Of a stretch of 64,000 nt of DNA, positions 45,407 to 53,982 are shown piece after piece. The notes under the pieces are model-generated. The model was not told the DNA's origin. It searched no databases and saw only the letters and a list, made by a program, of their open reading frames with translations. The position numbers were made by a program, and so were the translations under genes. Each line of letters begins with the position of its first letter. Position 1 is the stretch's first letter. The DNA comes from VXYK01 sp965221585 (lineage in GTDB: Bacteria > Actinomycetota > Acidimicrobiia > Acidimicrobiales > Aldehydirespiratoraceae): contig OZ244898.1 of assembly GCA_965221585.1 (NCBI GenBank), positions 1,116,001 to 1,180,000 of the forward strand. The letters run 5' to 3'.

Positions 45407-47173
45407 TTGTCGAAGTTGAACTCGGGAGGACCCGACCGCAGGGTCGTGCGGGTTGTTCCCGATGTGTTGGGTATCGACAAGGAGTTCGACTACTACGTTC
45501 CTGAAGCGTGGCATCGCGACGGCCGCGCGGACCGACTGAACGTAGGATCGATGGTGCGGGTGTCCCTAGCGGGACGGCGGGTGGGTGCCTGGGTGTGCGC
45601 TCTCGATGTCGAACCGCGCCAAGGTGTGGAGTTGGCCCCGCTGAGAGCGCTGAGTGGCGTGGGCCCCAGCGCCGAGATGATGGAACTGGCTGCGTGGGCG
45701 GCGTGGCGCTGGGCGGGCAGCCGAGTGAAGTTCCTACGTGCCGCTTCGCCACCGAAGATGGTCGCTGGTGTTCCGCAGACGACTGGCCGACAAGCGGTGC
45801 CCTCCGGCCCGACCGACGTGTTTTCTCGAGCCGTTGAACTAGCTCGAGACCACGGCGTTGCGGTGGTCAGAACCCCGCCGGACAGCAACGATGTGCCTCT
45901 GGCACTGGAAGCTTGCCGACAGGGCGACGCTTTGCTGTTGTCAGCTGATTCTGCGCGTGCCCGCCGCCTGGGGATTGCGTTGCGCCGTGCCGGTGTGAAG
46001 GTGGCGCTCAGCACGTCGGATTGGGCGGTGGCCGCTAGCGGTGCGACCGTGGTCGGCACTCGGTCCGCGGCTTGGATGCCCATGCCGCGACTGTCCGCGG
46101 TAGTGGTCTTCGACGAGCATGACGAGTCGCTTTGTGAGCAGTCGTCGCCCACCTGGCACGCGCGGGTGGTTGCTTTGGAGCGGGCCCGCCGGCGTGGCGT
46201 GCCGGTTGTGCTCAGTTCTCCGGTGCCCTCGCTCGAAGCTCTGCGTTCCGGTCCGCTGCTGCGTCCCGACCGTGCGGCGGAGCGATCAGGGTGGCCACGG
46301 GTTGAAGTGTTCGATCGGCGCAGCGAGGACCCCGCGAAGGTGGGTCTGTTCGCCGAGGGTGTCGCCGAGGTGCTTCGCGGCGAGGGTCGAGTCGTCTGTG
46401 TGCTGAATCGCAAGGGACGTGCACGGCTTCTGGCGTGCGCGGCGTGCGGTGAGCTGGTGCGAACGCTCGACGGTGCCTCGCCCATGGTGCTCGAGGACTC
46501 CGAGCTTCGTTCGCCTGACGGCAGCGAGGTGCGCCCGCCTGTGTGCGCCCATTGCGGAGACACCCGTTTGAAGAACCTCCGAGCAGGGGTGACACGGGCC
46601 AGAGAAGAACTGGAAGCGCTTGTCGGCGAGGCGGTGGACGAGGTCACCGCTTCGACCGTGGCGCAACCGGCAAGCCGGGTGGTGATCGGAACTGAGGCGG
46701 TACTGCACCGCGTCGCCACGGCCGATGCAGTCGTGTTCCTTGACCTTGATCAGGAACTCCTTGCTCCACGCCAGAGAGCTCTAGAACAGACAATGGCGTT
46801 GTTGGCACGGGCTGCGCGCCTGCTGGGACCGCGGGAGGACGGCGGGCGCCTCGTACTGCAGACTCGCCAGCCAGACCATGAGGTGGTGCAGGCAGTGACG
46901 CGTGCTGACCCGTCGATCGTGGCGGTCGCCGAACGTGACCGGCGCAGATCCCTTCAGATCGCACCCTACGGCGCGCAGGTTCTGGTCTCCGGGGCGGGAG
47001 CCGAAGAGTTCCTCGGCGCGCTGGGGAGTCCTGTAGGGATTCGAGTGCTCGGCCCCTCCGGCGGCCGCTGGTTGTTGCAAGCGGACTCCCATGAGCTGCT
47101 TCTCAACGCTCTCGAAGCGACTCCCCGCCCTGACAGCCGTCTGCGGATAGAGGTTGACCCCCTGCGGGTCTAG
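45407..47173 (+). CDS. priA: PriA-like primosomal protein without helicase motifs
   Basis: 588 residues. The N-terminal 3'-DNA-binding domain is recognisable (VVPDVLGIDKEFDYYVPE, VGSMVRVSLAGRRVGAWV). No Walker A (GXTGSGKT) or DEXH box is present, as in other actinobacterial PriA proteins, which are described as lacking helicase motifs. A reduced zinc module keeps only two CXXC pairs (LACAACG, VCAHCGDTRLKNL). C-terminal GRLVLQTRQPDHEVVQ is conserved. TTG start 45407 follows GAGGATCC. Its TAG overlaps the stop of the opposing gene in a shared CTAG. Confidence 0.88.
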   Translation: MSKLNSGGPDRRVVRVVPDVLGIDKEFDYYVPEAWHRDGRADRLNVGSMVRVSLAGRRVGAWVCALDVEPRQGVELAPLRALSGVGPSAEMMELAAWAAWRWAGSRVKFLRAASPPKMVAGVPQTTGRQAVPSGPTDVFSRAVELARDHGVAVVRTPPDSNDVPLALEACRQGDALLLSADSARARRLGIALRRAGVKVALSTSDWAVAASGATVVGTRSAAWMPMPRLSAVVVFDEHDESLCEQSSPTWHARVVALERARRRGVPVVLSSPVPSLEALRSGPLLRPDRAAERSGWPRVEVFDRRSEDPAKVGLFAEGVAEVLRGEGRVVCVLNRKGRARLLACAACGELVRTLDGASPMVLEDSELRSPDGSEVRPPVCAHCGDTRLKNLRAGVTRAREELEALVGEAVDEVTASTVAQPASRVVIGTEAVLHRVATADAVVFLDLDQELLAPRQRALEQTMALLARAARLLGPREDGGRLVLQTRQPDHEVVQAVTRADPSIVAVAERDRRRSLQIAPYGAQVLVSGAGAEEFLGALGSPVGIRVLGPSGGRWLLQADSHELLLNALEATPRPDSRLRIEVDPLRV

Positions 47174-47703
47174 GGCCGGGTTCTTGAAGTCCAGTTGGTG
47201 CGTCGGGTCTCGTAGAGGGCGATCGCGGTTGCGATAGCGACGTTGAGCGAACCGACCTTGCCGAGTTGGGGAATGAAGGCGATGTCGTCGCAGGCGGCCA
47301 GCGTGTCGGGAATGATCCCGCGGTCCTCGTGGCCGATCACCAAGGCGATATCGCCGGACAGGTCCGTGTCGTGCAACGGCGACGCATCGCTGGTCAGCTC
47401 GACAGCGATCACCCGGTATCCGTTGGCCCGCGCTGCAGTCACAGCCGCCGGGCCCGAGTCGATCTCCGTCCAACTCAGGTAACGAGCGCTTCCGAGAGCC
47501 GTCTTGTCGACCTTTTCGTGGTCCGGGGATGTGCCTTTGGCGATCCACAGGTGATCGACCCGCTGCGCGGCCGCGGTGCGAACGATCGACCCGACGTTGA
47601 ACGGGTTGGCAACTCCGTCGAGGATCAGAGCCAGCCGACCTGTGGTGCGCTGGCGCCATGAACGGTGAAGCCGTTTCATGCCAGTGCCGTCGAGTTGTGC
47701 CAC
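47170..47703 (-). CDS. TrmH/SpoU family RNA 2'-O-methyltransferase
   Basis: About 177 residues with the three SpoU motifs: NPFNVGSIVRTAAAQRV, ALVIGHEDRGI and IPQLGKVGSLNVAIATAIALYE. Such enzymes methylate a ribose in tRNA or rRNA through a trefoil knot; the target is not evident. The GTG at 47703 follows GGGAGGA and shares one base with the stop of the upstream methyltransferase. The frame extends further up without homology. Confidence 0.85.
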   Translation of the reverse strand: MAQLDGTGMKRLHRSWRQRTTGRLALILDGVANPFNVGSIVRTAAAQRVDHLWIAKGTSPDHEKVDKTALGSARYLSWTEIDSGPAAVTAARANGYRVIAVELTSDASPLHDTDLSGDIALVIGHEDRGIIPDTLAACDDIAFIPQLGKVGSLNVAIATAIALYETRRTNWTSRTRP

Positions 47704-48311
47704 TAGTCCTCCCGTGGGTTGACTTCGAGTATGCGATAACCCGAGCGGCTGGCCAACCGAATTGTCGGGAATCCTTGGTCCGTGAGCCAACGACTCAAGG
47801 AATCGCTGCCCAGATGTTTCTGGACGACGAGATGGGCCCGCCCCTCCGGGTTCAGGCGGCTCAGCCAACTCTCAAGCAGCTGATGCAACGCCGGTTTGCC
47901 GATCCGGATCGGAGGGTTTGACAAGATCCGGTCGAAGCGAACGCCGTTCGGAACCTCGGCGGGCGACATGACCGTGATGCGGTCAGCGGCCCCGATCGCT
48001 TCGGCATTCGCCTCGGTGAGGGCCCGAGCCCTGGTGTTGGTGTCGACAGCCCAGAGTCGACCTCCTGCGGTCCTTAGCGCAGTCACGCAGGCAATGGGAC
48101 CCCAACCACAGCCGAGGTCGAGGGTCACCGCGTCGTCATCGACCCTCGGACTCTCCGTCAGCAGCAACTTCGTACCGGGATCGAGTCGATCTGAAGAGAA
48201 CACTCCCCGGTCTGATGTGAGTGTCACGGACAGGTCCGGAAGGTTGATCTCGACCTGCGAAGGTTCAGAGGTCACCGTCGGGTGTTGATCGAAATAATGA
48301 GCCGTCCCCAC
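47703..48311 (-). CDS. Class I SAM methyltransferase, RsmC/RlmG type
   Basis: 202 residues. The SAM-binding motif is TLDLGCGWGPIACV, and the base-methylating motif is LSNPPIRIGK. GVFSSDRLDPGTKLLL matches the RsmC-type lead-in. Only the catalytic domain is present, shorter than E. coli RsmC. It probably modifies a guanine in rRNA, by family analogy. GTG 48311 fits a leaderless promoter (TACGGT, 13 bases upstream). Confidence 0.84.
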   Translation of the reverse strand: MGTAHYFDQHPTVTSEPSQVEINLPDLSVTLTSDRGVFSSDRLDPGTKLLLTESPRVDDDAVTLDLGCGWGPIACVTALRTAGGRLWAVDTNTRARALTEANAEAIGAADRITVMSPAEVPNGVRFDRILSNPPIRIGKPALHQLLESWLSRLNPEGRAHLVVQKHLGSDSLSRWLTDQGFPTIRLASRSGYRILEVNPRED

Positions 48312-48318
48312 AACCTCG

Positions 48319-48324
48319 ACCGTA
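48319..48324 (-). promoter_or_regulatory. -10 element of the leaderless methyltransferase promoter
   Basis: On the minus strand TACGGT precedes the GTG at 48311 by 13 bases. It is divergent from the def promoter, with 36 bases between the two hexamers. Confidence 0.58.
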
Positions 48325-48360
48325 CTGCACCCTCAACACCGGGGGAGTGCTTCTTTCGGT

Positions 48361-48366
48361 TAGCCT
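48361..48366 (+). promoter_or_regulatory. -10 element of leaderless def promoter
   Basis: TAGCCT lies 12 bases before the def GTG. The same hexamer is used before hisS and yajC. Confidence 0.6.
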
Positions 48367-48372
48367 GAGCGG

Positions 48373-48963
48373 GTGAGCAGTTACGACATTCGTGTCATCG
48401 GGGATCCCGTGTTGCGCCAGCGTGCGCGTCGGGTCACCGACATCGACGGCGCGCTGGTGCGCCTCGCCGACGACATGATCGACACGATGTACGAAGCGCC
48501 AGGTCTAGGACTTGCGGCGCCTCAGGTCGGAGTGCAGAAACGGCTGTTCGTCTGGGACATGGGCGAAGGTCCGCAGGTGATCGTAAACCCCGAGATCGTC
48601 GAATCCGATGGCGAGTGGCTCTATGACGAAGCTTGCCTGTCCGTTCCCGGGTTGTCCTGGGAGATCGTCCGCCCCAAGACGGTGCACCTTGTCGGTCGCG
48701 ATCTCGACGGCAACGAGATGTCGTTCGAAGCCGACGAGCTGGAGGCTCGGCTATTCCAACACGAGATCGATCATCTCGACGGCACCCTGCTGATCGAGCG
48801 ACTCGACTCCGAGGAGCGCAAGGCTGCGCTCAAGACGATCCGCGACATGCAATTGGCAGAGGCCATGCCAACATCACGAGTCGTCGGATCACGGGACGCC
48901 ACTAATTCGAGTTCTGAATCTGCGAGCGCCAGTACTGCAAGTCACGGCCTAAGGCTGCCGTGA
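48373..48963 (+). CDS. def: Peptide deformylase
   Basis: 196 residues. All three metal motifs: GLGLAAPQVGV, EACLSVPG, and QHEIDHLDG. It removes the formyl group from new proteins. The last 30 residues are a Ser/Ala-rich tail without known role. The stop overlaps the GTG of fmt, so the formylating and deformylating enzymes are coupled. Confidence 0.96.
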   Translation: MSSYDIRVIGDPVLRQRARRVTDIDGALVRLADDMIDTMYEAPGLGLAAPQVGVQKRLFVWDMGEGPQVIVNPEIVESDGEWLYDEACLSVPGLSWEIVRPKTVHLVGRDLDGNEMSFEADELEARLFQHEIDHLDGTLLIERLDSEERKAALKTIRDMQLAEAMPTSRVVGSRDATNSSSESASASTASHGLRLP

Positions 48964-49862
48964 CGGTTCCGCCACCGGCGGAGATCCGACGCATCGTCTA
49001 CCTGGGCACGCCCGCCACCGCGGTGCCGCCCCTGCGCGCCCTGTGCCGGGCCGGCTACGAGATACCGCTGGTCGTCTCGCGCCCCGACACCCGAAGGGGA
49101 CGCGGAGCGTCGTTTCAGCCGAGTCCGGCAAAAGCCGCGGCGCTCGACCTTGGTCTGGACGTGAGCGACGATATCGAGGACCTTTGCGAGGTGGGCGCAG
49201 ATCTCGGGGTGGTGGTTGCCTACGGTGAGCTCATCCCAGCAGTGCTCCTTGAGCAGTTGGCGATGGTGAACCTTCATTTCTCGCTGCTGCCGCGTTGGCG
49301 TGGAGCCGCACCGATAGAGAGGGCGATACTCGCGGGAGACGAAGTCACCGGCGTGTCGTTGATGGCCCTCGAGGAGGGCCTCGACACCGGTGCCGTCTTC
49401 AAGACGGTCGAAACGCCGATCGACCCCGACGAGGATTGCAACTCTCTGAGGGACCGGCTCGTGGCCCTCGGTACCGAAATGCTGATCGGATCGCTCTCAG
49501 AGGGGCTCCGCGAACCGCAACCGCAACGCGGGGAGCCGTCCTACGCCGCCAAGATCTCCGCGGAGGACCGCCATATCGACTGGAGCCGACCGGCCGCTGA
49601 AATCCACCGACAGGTGCGCATCGGCGGTGCTTGGACCAGCTTTCGCGACCAGCACTTCAAGGTCTGGCGTACCGCGCCGGTCGACCCTTTGGATGCCGAT
49701 ACATCGCTCGACGCGCCAGCCGGATCGATCAGCGGGCAGTTCGTGGCGACGGGTGAGGGACTGATCGAGTTGCTCGAGGTTCAGGCACAAGGTCGGGCGC
49801 GTCAACTTGCGTCCACCTGGCGCAACGGAGCCAAGCTCATTCCCGAAGACCGGTTCTTGTGA
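48960..49862 (+). CDS. fmt: Methionyl-tRNA formyltransferase
   Basis: 300 residues. Formyl-folate site VNLHFSLLPRWRGAAPIERAI, catalytic Asp in EEGLDTGAVF, and KISAEDRHIDWSRPA leading into the C-terminal OB domain. SRPDTRRGRG is the loop that contacts the acceptor stem. Starts with GTG overlapping def and ends overlapping rsmB. Confidence 0.96.
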   Translation: MTVPPPAEIRRIVYLGTPATAVPPLRALCRAGYEIPLVVSRPDTRRGRGASFQPSPAKAAALDLGLDVSDDIEDLCEVGADLGVVVAYGELIPAVLLEQLAMVNLHFSLLPRWRGAAPIERAILAGDEVTGVSLMALEEGLDTGAVFKTVETPIDPDEDCNSLRDRLVALGTEMLIGSLSEGLREPQPQRGEPSYAAKISAEDRHIDWSRPAAEIHRQVRIGGAWTSFRDQHFKVWRTAPVDPLDADTSLDAPAGSISGQFVATGEGLIELLEVQAQGRARQLASTWRNGAKLIPEDRFL

Positions 49863-50989
49863 TGGTCACCAACGTCCGACGGCTGGCAATCGACGCCGTG
49901 GTTCGCATCGATACTGACGGTGCTTACGCCAATCTCCTGTTGCCCAGAATTCTCGCCGAAACCGATCTCGACAGTCGCGACAGAGGTCTGGCGACAGAAC
50001 TGGTATACGGCTCCACTCGACGAAAACGGGCCCATGACCATGTTGTCGACAAGTTCTTGACACGGGACCCACCGCCGGTAGCACGCGCCGCTCTGCGCTT
50101 GGGCACCCATCAACTGATTGACATGGGAACGCCGCCGCACGCCGCCGTTTCGGCCACCGTGGAAGCTACGCCAGCGAAGTTCCGCGGCCTGGTGAACGCG
50201 GTGCTGCGCAAAGTCGCTGCTGCGCACTCGGCTGGCATCTCCTTTCCCAGCGAAGCGGTGGCTCTCAGCTATCCGGATTGGATCGTTGCGCGCCTGAGCG
50301 AGGATCTCGGCCAGAAGGCGGCGTTAGATGCTTTGAAGGTGATGAACCTCCCGGCCCGCCAGCAAAGACGCGCAGACGGCTACGTCCAAGACCCGAGCTC
50401 AACCCGGATCGCAGCCCTTGTGCCGGCCAGTCCTGGCGATCTGGTGCTGGACCTCTGCGCTGCTCCAGGCGGCAAGTCAACAGCGATTGCCGCTCGGGGA
50501 GCCGCTGTGGTCGCGGCAGATCTTCGCCTCGCTCGGGCAGGATTGATCGTCGCCAACGCAAAGAAACTGGGTCACAGCCCGACTCTGCAGGACAATGGAG
50601 TTGCGGTAGTCGCCGCCGACGGCACAGCACCACCGTTCATTGACGCTTCCTTCGACGCGGTCCTGGTAGACGCGCCGTGCTCGGGCCTGGGTGCTCTGCG
50701 TCGACGTCCCGATGCCCGCTGGCGGATCAAACCCGAAGACATCAGCGCGCTTGTGGCCCTCCAACAGCAACTGTTACACAGCGCCGCGCGACTCGTTGCG
50801 CACGGAGGGACGCTCGTCTACAGCGTCTGCACCCTCACCGATGCCGAAACCAGCGAGGTGGTGGGGGAGACCTCGCCTGATCTCAAGGACCTTGGTTTCG
50901 TTCACGTGTCAAGTGACCTCTCGTTGCCCACCGTCGAGCAAGACGGCATGTTCTCCTCCCTCTGGACCCGCACGCTCGGGCTGGACTGA
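49862..50989 (+). CDS. rsmB: 16S rRNA (cytosine-5) methyltransferase RsmB
   Basis: About 375 residues. N-terminal NusB-like domain (RRLAIDAVVRIDTDGAYANL, GLATELVYGSTRRKR) and a C-terminal SAM domain with LDLCAAPGGKSTAIA and the catalytic Cys in VDAPCSGLGALRRRPDARWR. Somewhat shorter than E. coli RsmB. The ATG at 49862 overlaps the fmt stop; GTG 49859 is the alternative. Confidence 0.93.
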   Translation: MVTNVRRLAIDAVVRIDTDGAYANLLLPRILAETDLDSRDRGLATELVYGSTRRKRAHDHVVDKFLTRDPPPVARAALRLGTHQLIDMGTPPHAAVSATVEATPAKFRGLVNAVLRKVAAAHSAGISFPSEAVALSYPDWIVARLSEDLGQKAALDALKVMNLPARQQRRADGYVQDPSSTRIAALVPASPGDLVLDLCAAPGGKSTAIAARGAAVVAADLRLARAGLIVANAKKLGHSPTLQDNGVAVVAADGTAPPFIDASFDAVLVDAPCSGLGALRRRPDARWRIKPEDISALVALQQQLLHSAARLVAHGGTLVYSVCTLTDAETSEVVGETSPDLKDLGFVHVSSDLSLPTVEQDGMFSSLWTRTLGLD

Positions 50990-50992
50990 AAG

Positions 50993-51011
50993 CGATATAA
51001 CTCTAATATCG
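50993..51011 (+). promoter_or_regulatory. Palindrome over the -10 of the MoaB/MogA-type gene
   Basis: CGATAT (50993-50998) and ATATCG (51006-51011) form a perfect inverted repeat with 7 bases between them. The -10 candidate TAATAT (51004-51009) lies inside it, 15 bases before the ATG. The AT-rich patch is striking for this genome and looks like a repressor site; the regulator is unknown. Confidence 0.5.
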
Positions 51012-51018
51012 TCGAAGC

Positions 51019-51534
51019 ATGGCTGACCATCACCACGACCATGACTCGGAGCCGACGCCTCTGCATGCGAAGGTTCTGACGGTTTCTGACGGGGTTGTTC
51101 ACGGGACGCGTGAAGACCGCTCCGGGGCCGCGCTGGAATCGTACCTGACCGATGCCGGGTGGACCGTCGTGGAACGGACCGTGACCGAGGACGGCGAAGG
51201 CCCAGTTGCGGAAACCCTGACTCGTCTCGCTGGTGGGTTCCATGGTCTGATCGTTACCACTGGAGGCACGGGGTTCGGGCCCCGCGACCGGACTCCCGAA
51301 GGCACCCGAGCAGTCATCGACCGCGAGGCCCCGGGTCTGGCCGAGGTCATGCGACTGGTGAACCCTCTGGGCCGTCTCAGCCGTGGTGTGGCCGGAACCC
51401 TCGGCACCAGCCTGATCCTCAACACTCCGGGATCGTCGAAGGGATGCATCGAGACCGTCGAAGCGGTCCTTGATGTGCTTCCCCACGCGGTTCGACTTCT
51501 CGTCGACAACGCCGACCCACACCCGCACAACTAG
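51019..51534 (+). CDS. Molybdenum cofactor biosynthesis protein, MoaB/MogA type
   Basis: 171 residues. His-rich N-terminus (MADHHHDHDSE), then VLTVSDGVVHGTREDRSG, the signature VTTGGTGFGPRDRTPE, and NTPGSSKGCIETVEAVL. The family adenylylates molybdopterin before metal insertion. The His-rich start could bind metal. No other molybdenum cofactor genes are in the window. It ends 10 bases before ribD. Confidence 0.88.
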   Translation: MADHHHDHDSEPTPLHAKVLTVSDGVVHGTREDRSGAALESYLTDAGWTVVERTVTEDGEGPVAETLTRLAGGFHGLIVTTGGTGFGPRDRTPEGTRAVIDREAPGLAEVMRLVNPLGRLSRGVAGTLGTSLILNTPGSSKGCIETVEAVLDVLPHAVRLLVDNADPHPHN

Positions 51535-51544
51535 TGGGGTTGCG

Positions 51545-52564
51545 TTGCTGAACCCGGACGAGCAGTACATGGGGCGAGCAGTTGAAGCGGCCTGGCAAGC
51601 GCGTCATCGGAGCACACCGAACCCGTGGGTCGGCGCCGTGCTGGTTCAGACCGATGGCACCGTGGTTTCGGGAGCTACCGAGTCCTACGGAGGCGCCCAC
51701 GCTGAGATTGTGGCCTTGAACGAGGCCGCACAAACTGAAGGTGCCACGATCTACACGACGCTCGAACCCTGCAATCACACTGGCCGCACCGGACCCTGCA
51801 GCGAAGCCTTGATTCGAGCCGGAGTGTCACGGGTGGTCGCCGCGATCTGCGACCCCGATCCGTTGGTCGCCGGCAGTGGTCTTGAGCGCCTCCAAAATGC
51901 GGGGATGGACGTCACAGTCGGCGTGTGCGCCGAGGAGGTCACCCAGCAATTGCGACCCTACCTGCATCATCGCCGTACAGGCCGACCATGGGTGGTGTTG
52001 AAGCTGGCCGCAACACTTGACGGTCGAACAGCCGCCGCCGATGGCACTTCGCAGTGGATCACCGGCAGCGAGGCTCGCGTTGACGCTCACCGGCTCAGGG
52101 CAATCTCAGATGCCATTGTCGTGGGTGCGGGCACGGTGAGCGCTGATGATCCATCGCTCACGGTGCGCCACTGGCCCGGCGATGTCGACCAAGCCATCGA
52201 TCCCGCAGAGATCACCGATCCTCGCCGTGTCGTTCTCGGCTCGGTTTCGAGCACCGCCAAGGTAAACCCCTGTCTCGAATGGAACGGAGGACTCGAGGAA
52301 CTGCTTGCGCACCTCGGCGATACCGGAGTCGTTCAGCTGATGGTGGAGGGCGGACCGACCGTCGCTCACTCCTTCCACAGTGCTGGTCTGGTTGACCAGT
52401 ACGTTGTGTACCTGGCGGCCGCGGTCATGGGAGGGGACGATGGAGCCCCGCTGTTCCGGGGGCCCGGCGTCTCGACCATCGGCGACCTGTGGCGTGCGGA
52501 GATCGAAGAGGTTCGCAGGCTGGGAGACGATTTGAGGATCGATCTGGTGAAATTCGCCTCCTAG
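51545..52564 (+). CDS. ribD: Bifunctional riboflavin deaminase/reductase RibD
   Basis: 339 residues. Deaminase domain with zinc ligands GGAHAEIVAL and EPCNHTGRTGPC, then the reductase domain (PWVVLKLAATLDGRTAAADG, SQWITGSEARVDAHRLRA, MVEGGPTVAHSF). Second and third steps of riboflavin synthesis. The conserved part begins at DEQYMGRAVEAA, so TTG 51545 is the likely start; the frame is open further up. No FMN riboswitch and no other rib gene adjoins it. Confidence 0.92.
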   Translation: MLNPDEQYMGRAVEAAWQARHRSTPNPWVGAVLVQTDGTVVSGATESYGGAHAEIVALNEAAQTEGATIYTTLEPCNHTGRTGPCSEALIRAGVSRVVAAICDPDPLVAGSGLERLQNAGMDVTVGVCAEEVTQQLRPYLHHRRTGRPWVVLKLAATLDGRTAAADGTSQWITGSEARVDAHRLRAISDAIVVGAGTVSADDPSLTVRHWPGDVDQAIDPAEITDPRRVVLGSVSSTAKVNPCLEWNGGLEELLAHLGDTGVVQLMVEGGPTVAHSFHSAGLVDQYVVYLAAAVMGGDDGAPLFRGPGVSTIGDLWRAEIEEVRRLGDDLRIDLVKFAS

Positions 52565-52580
52565 AGGCGCTACGCGGCGC

Positions 52581-52586
52581 TACCCT
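52581..52586 (+). promoter_or_regulatory. -10 element of leaderless hisG promoter
   Basis: TACCCT lies 13 bases before GTG 52594 (10 before GTG 52591). This spacing favours 52594 as the start of hisG. Confidence 0.55.
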
Positions 52587-52593
52587 CGGCGTG

Positions 52594-53469
52594 GTGTTGA
52601 AACTGGTTCTCCCCAAAGGCTCGCTCGAAAAAGCGACGCTGGAACTCTTCGAGGCTGCTGATCTGACTGTTGAGCGCCCTTCGACCGTCGCCTACAAGGG
52701 GTCGATCGCTGATCCGCGCATCGAGTCGGTTCGGATCCTGCGTCCCCAGGAGATTCCGGGATACGTGGCAGAGGGGCTATTCGATCTTGGGATCACCGGT
52801 CGGGACTGGATCACCGAGACCGACAGCAACGTGGAGAGCCTTGGCGAGCTCAAATACTCCAAGGCGACTTCGCGTCCGATCCAGATTGTGCTGGCGGTTC
52901 CACAGGCGTCACCCTGGCAGTCGGTCGCGGACCTGCCTGACGGTGTGAGGGTGTCGACCGAGTATCCCGAGATCACCCGAAGGTTCTTCGAGACCGCCGG
53001 TGTCGAGGCCGAAGTGCTCCTCAGTTACGGAGCGACCGAAGCGAAGGTCCCCGACATCGTCGATCTGGTGGTCGACATCACCGAGACCGGACGGGCGTTG
53101 CGCGCCGCGGGGCTGCGCATCATCGACACGCTGTGCACCTCCTACACCGAACTGATCGCCAACCCCGAGTCGTTCGCCGACCCCCAGAAGGCCCACGCCA
53201 TGCGCCAGATCAACACTCTGCTTCAGGGTGTGCTAGAGGCTCGGGGCAAAGTGCTGGTCAAGATGAACGTGCCGGCCGATCGGCTCGATGAAGTCATAGA
53301 ACTGCTTCCCTCCATGAAGGCTCCCACCGTCAACGAGCTGTTTCGAGGCGCGGGGTATGCGGTCGAGACCGTCGTGGCCAAGTCCGAGATCAACATCTTG
53401 ATCCCGGCACTGCGCGATCACGGGGCCTCAGACATCGTCGAGCTGCCGATCGCCAAGATCGTCGCCTGA
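52594..53469 (+). CDS. hisG: ATP phosphoribosyltransferase, long form
   Basis: 291 residues, the long HisG that has its own C-terminal histidine-binding domain and needs no HisZ. LKLVLPKGSLEKATLELFEAA at the start, DLGITGRDWI, VEVLLSYGATEAK-like region, and VDLVVDITETGRALRAAGLRI carrying the PRPP site. First step of histidine synthesis. No other his biosynthesis gene is nearby. A hairpin (CTGAG/CTCAG, 53484-53504) lies in the 31-base gap to the convergent DUF1844 gene. Confidence 0.95.
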   Translation: MLKLVLPKGSLEKATLELFEAADLTVERPSTVAYKGSIADPRIESVRILRPQEIPGYVAEGLFDLGITGRDWITETDSNVESLGELKYSKATSRPIQIVLAVPQASPWQSVADLPDGVRVSTEYPEITRRFFETAGVEAEVLLSYGATEAKVPDIVDLVVDITETGRALRAAGLRIIDTLCTSYTELIANPESFADPQKAHAMRQINTLLQGVLEARGKVLVKMNVPADRLDEVIELLPSMKAPTVNELFRGAGYAVETVVAKSEINILIPALRDHGASDIVELPIAKIVA

Positions 53470-53500
53470 GCACGCCGCAGGTTCTGAGGGCGACGGGTTC

Positions 53501-53965
53501 TCAGTCGGAACCAGACCCGGCCTGTCCCTTGATCTGCACGAACGCCATACGGATCTGATCGAGCGCATGCTTCACGGCTGCCTCGTCGTCGCCGAGCCGT
53601 CCCGACAGGCCGTCGACGAGGGCGCTCAGAGCGTCGATGGCCACCGTGGCCTCGGCAAAGTTGGGGGTCTGTGCCGAGAGGTGAAGCGCCGCCAGCTCGT
53701 ACAGACCCATTGCGTGGTTTGCGACGATTGTGGCGGCGGGAGTGTTGATCAACCGTTCGCGGGCCTCGGCCATCTCTTTGACCATCTCGGCCGCCCTTGC
53801 CCTCTCCTCGGGACTCAGATCGTCGAGGCTCATTCCCTCCGGCAGGGCGGCTGCAATCTCGTCATCGAGGCTGTCGTCGGGTGTCGGCGCGGCGCTGTCA
53901 GCGGGATCCGATGTTGTCGGGCGATCTACGGGGTGTTCCCCGCCGGGTGTCCACAAAGAACTCAT
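53501..53965 (-). CDS. DUF1844 domain protein
   Basis: 154 residues. A disordered Pro/Asp-rich N-terminus is followed by a helical domain: PAATIVANHAMGLYELAALHL, then ATVAIDALSALVDGLSGRLGDDEAAVKHALDQIRMAFVQI. This matches DUF1844, often found divergent from infC in actinobacteria; function unknown. The minus-strand -10 TAGCGT is 12 bases before the ATG, so it should be leaderless. Confidence 0.85.
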   Translation of the reverse strand: MSSLWTPGGEHPVDRPTTSDPADSAAPTPDDSLDDEIAAALPEGMSLDDLSPEERARAAEMVKEMAEARERLINTPAATIVANHAMGLYELAALHLSAQTPNFAEATVAIDALSALVDGLSGRLGDDEAAVKHALDQIRMAFVQIKGQAGSGSD

Positions 53966-53970
53966 GCTGA

Positions 53971-53977
53971 TACGCTA
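53971..53977. promoter_or_regulatory. Symmetric -10 element between DUF1844 and infC
   Basis: TACGCTA reads TACGCT on the plus strand and TAGCGT on the minus strand, so both fit TANNNT over the same bases. The minus reading is 12 bases before the DUF1844 ATG; the plus reading would start the infC leader near 53983. A clear -35 box was not seen on either side. Confidence 0.5.
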
Positions 53978-53982
53978 TCGCT

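Noticed and set aside
50993..51011. ModE operator before the MoaB/MogA-type gene
   Set aside because: The palindrome shares AT-rich half-sites with ModE targets, but spacing and half-site sequence differ; kept only as an unknown operator.
51535..51545. FMN riboswitch before ribD
   Set aside because: Only 10 bases lie between the upstream gene and the TTG start; there is no room for the aptamer.
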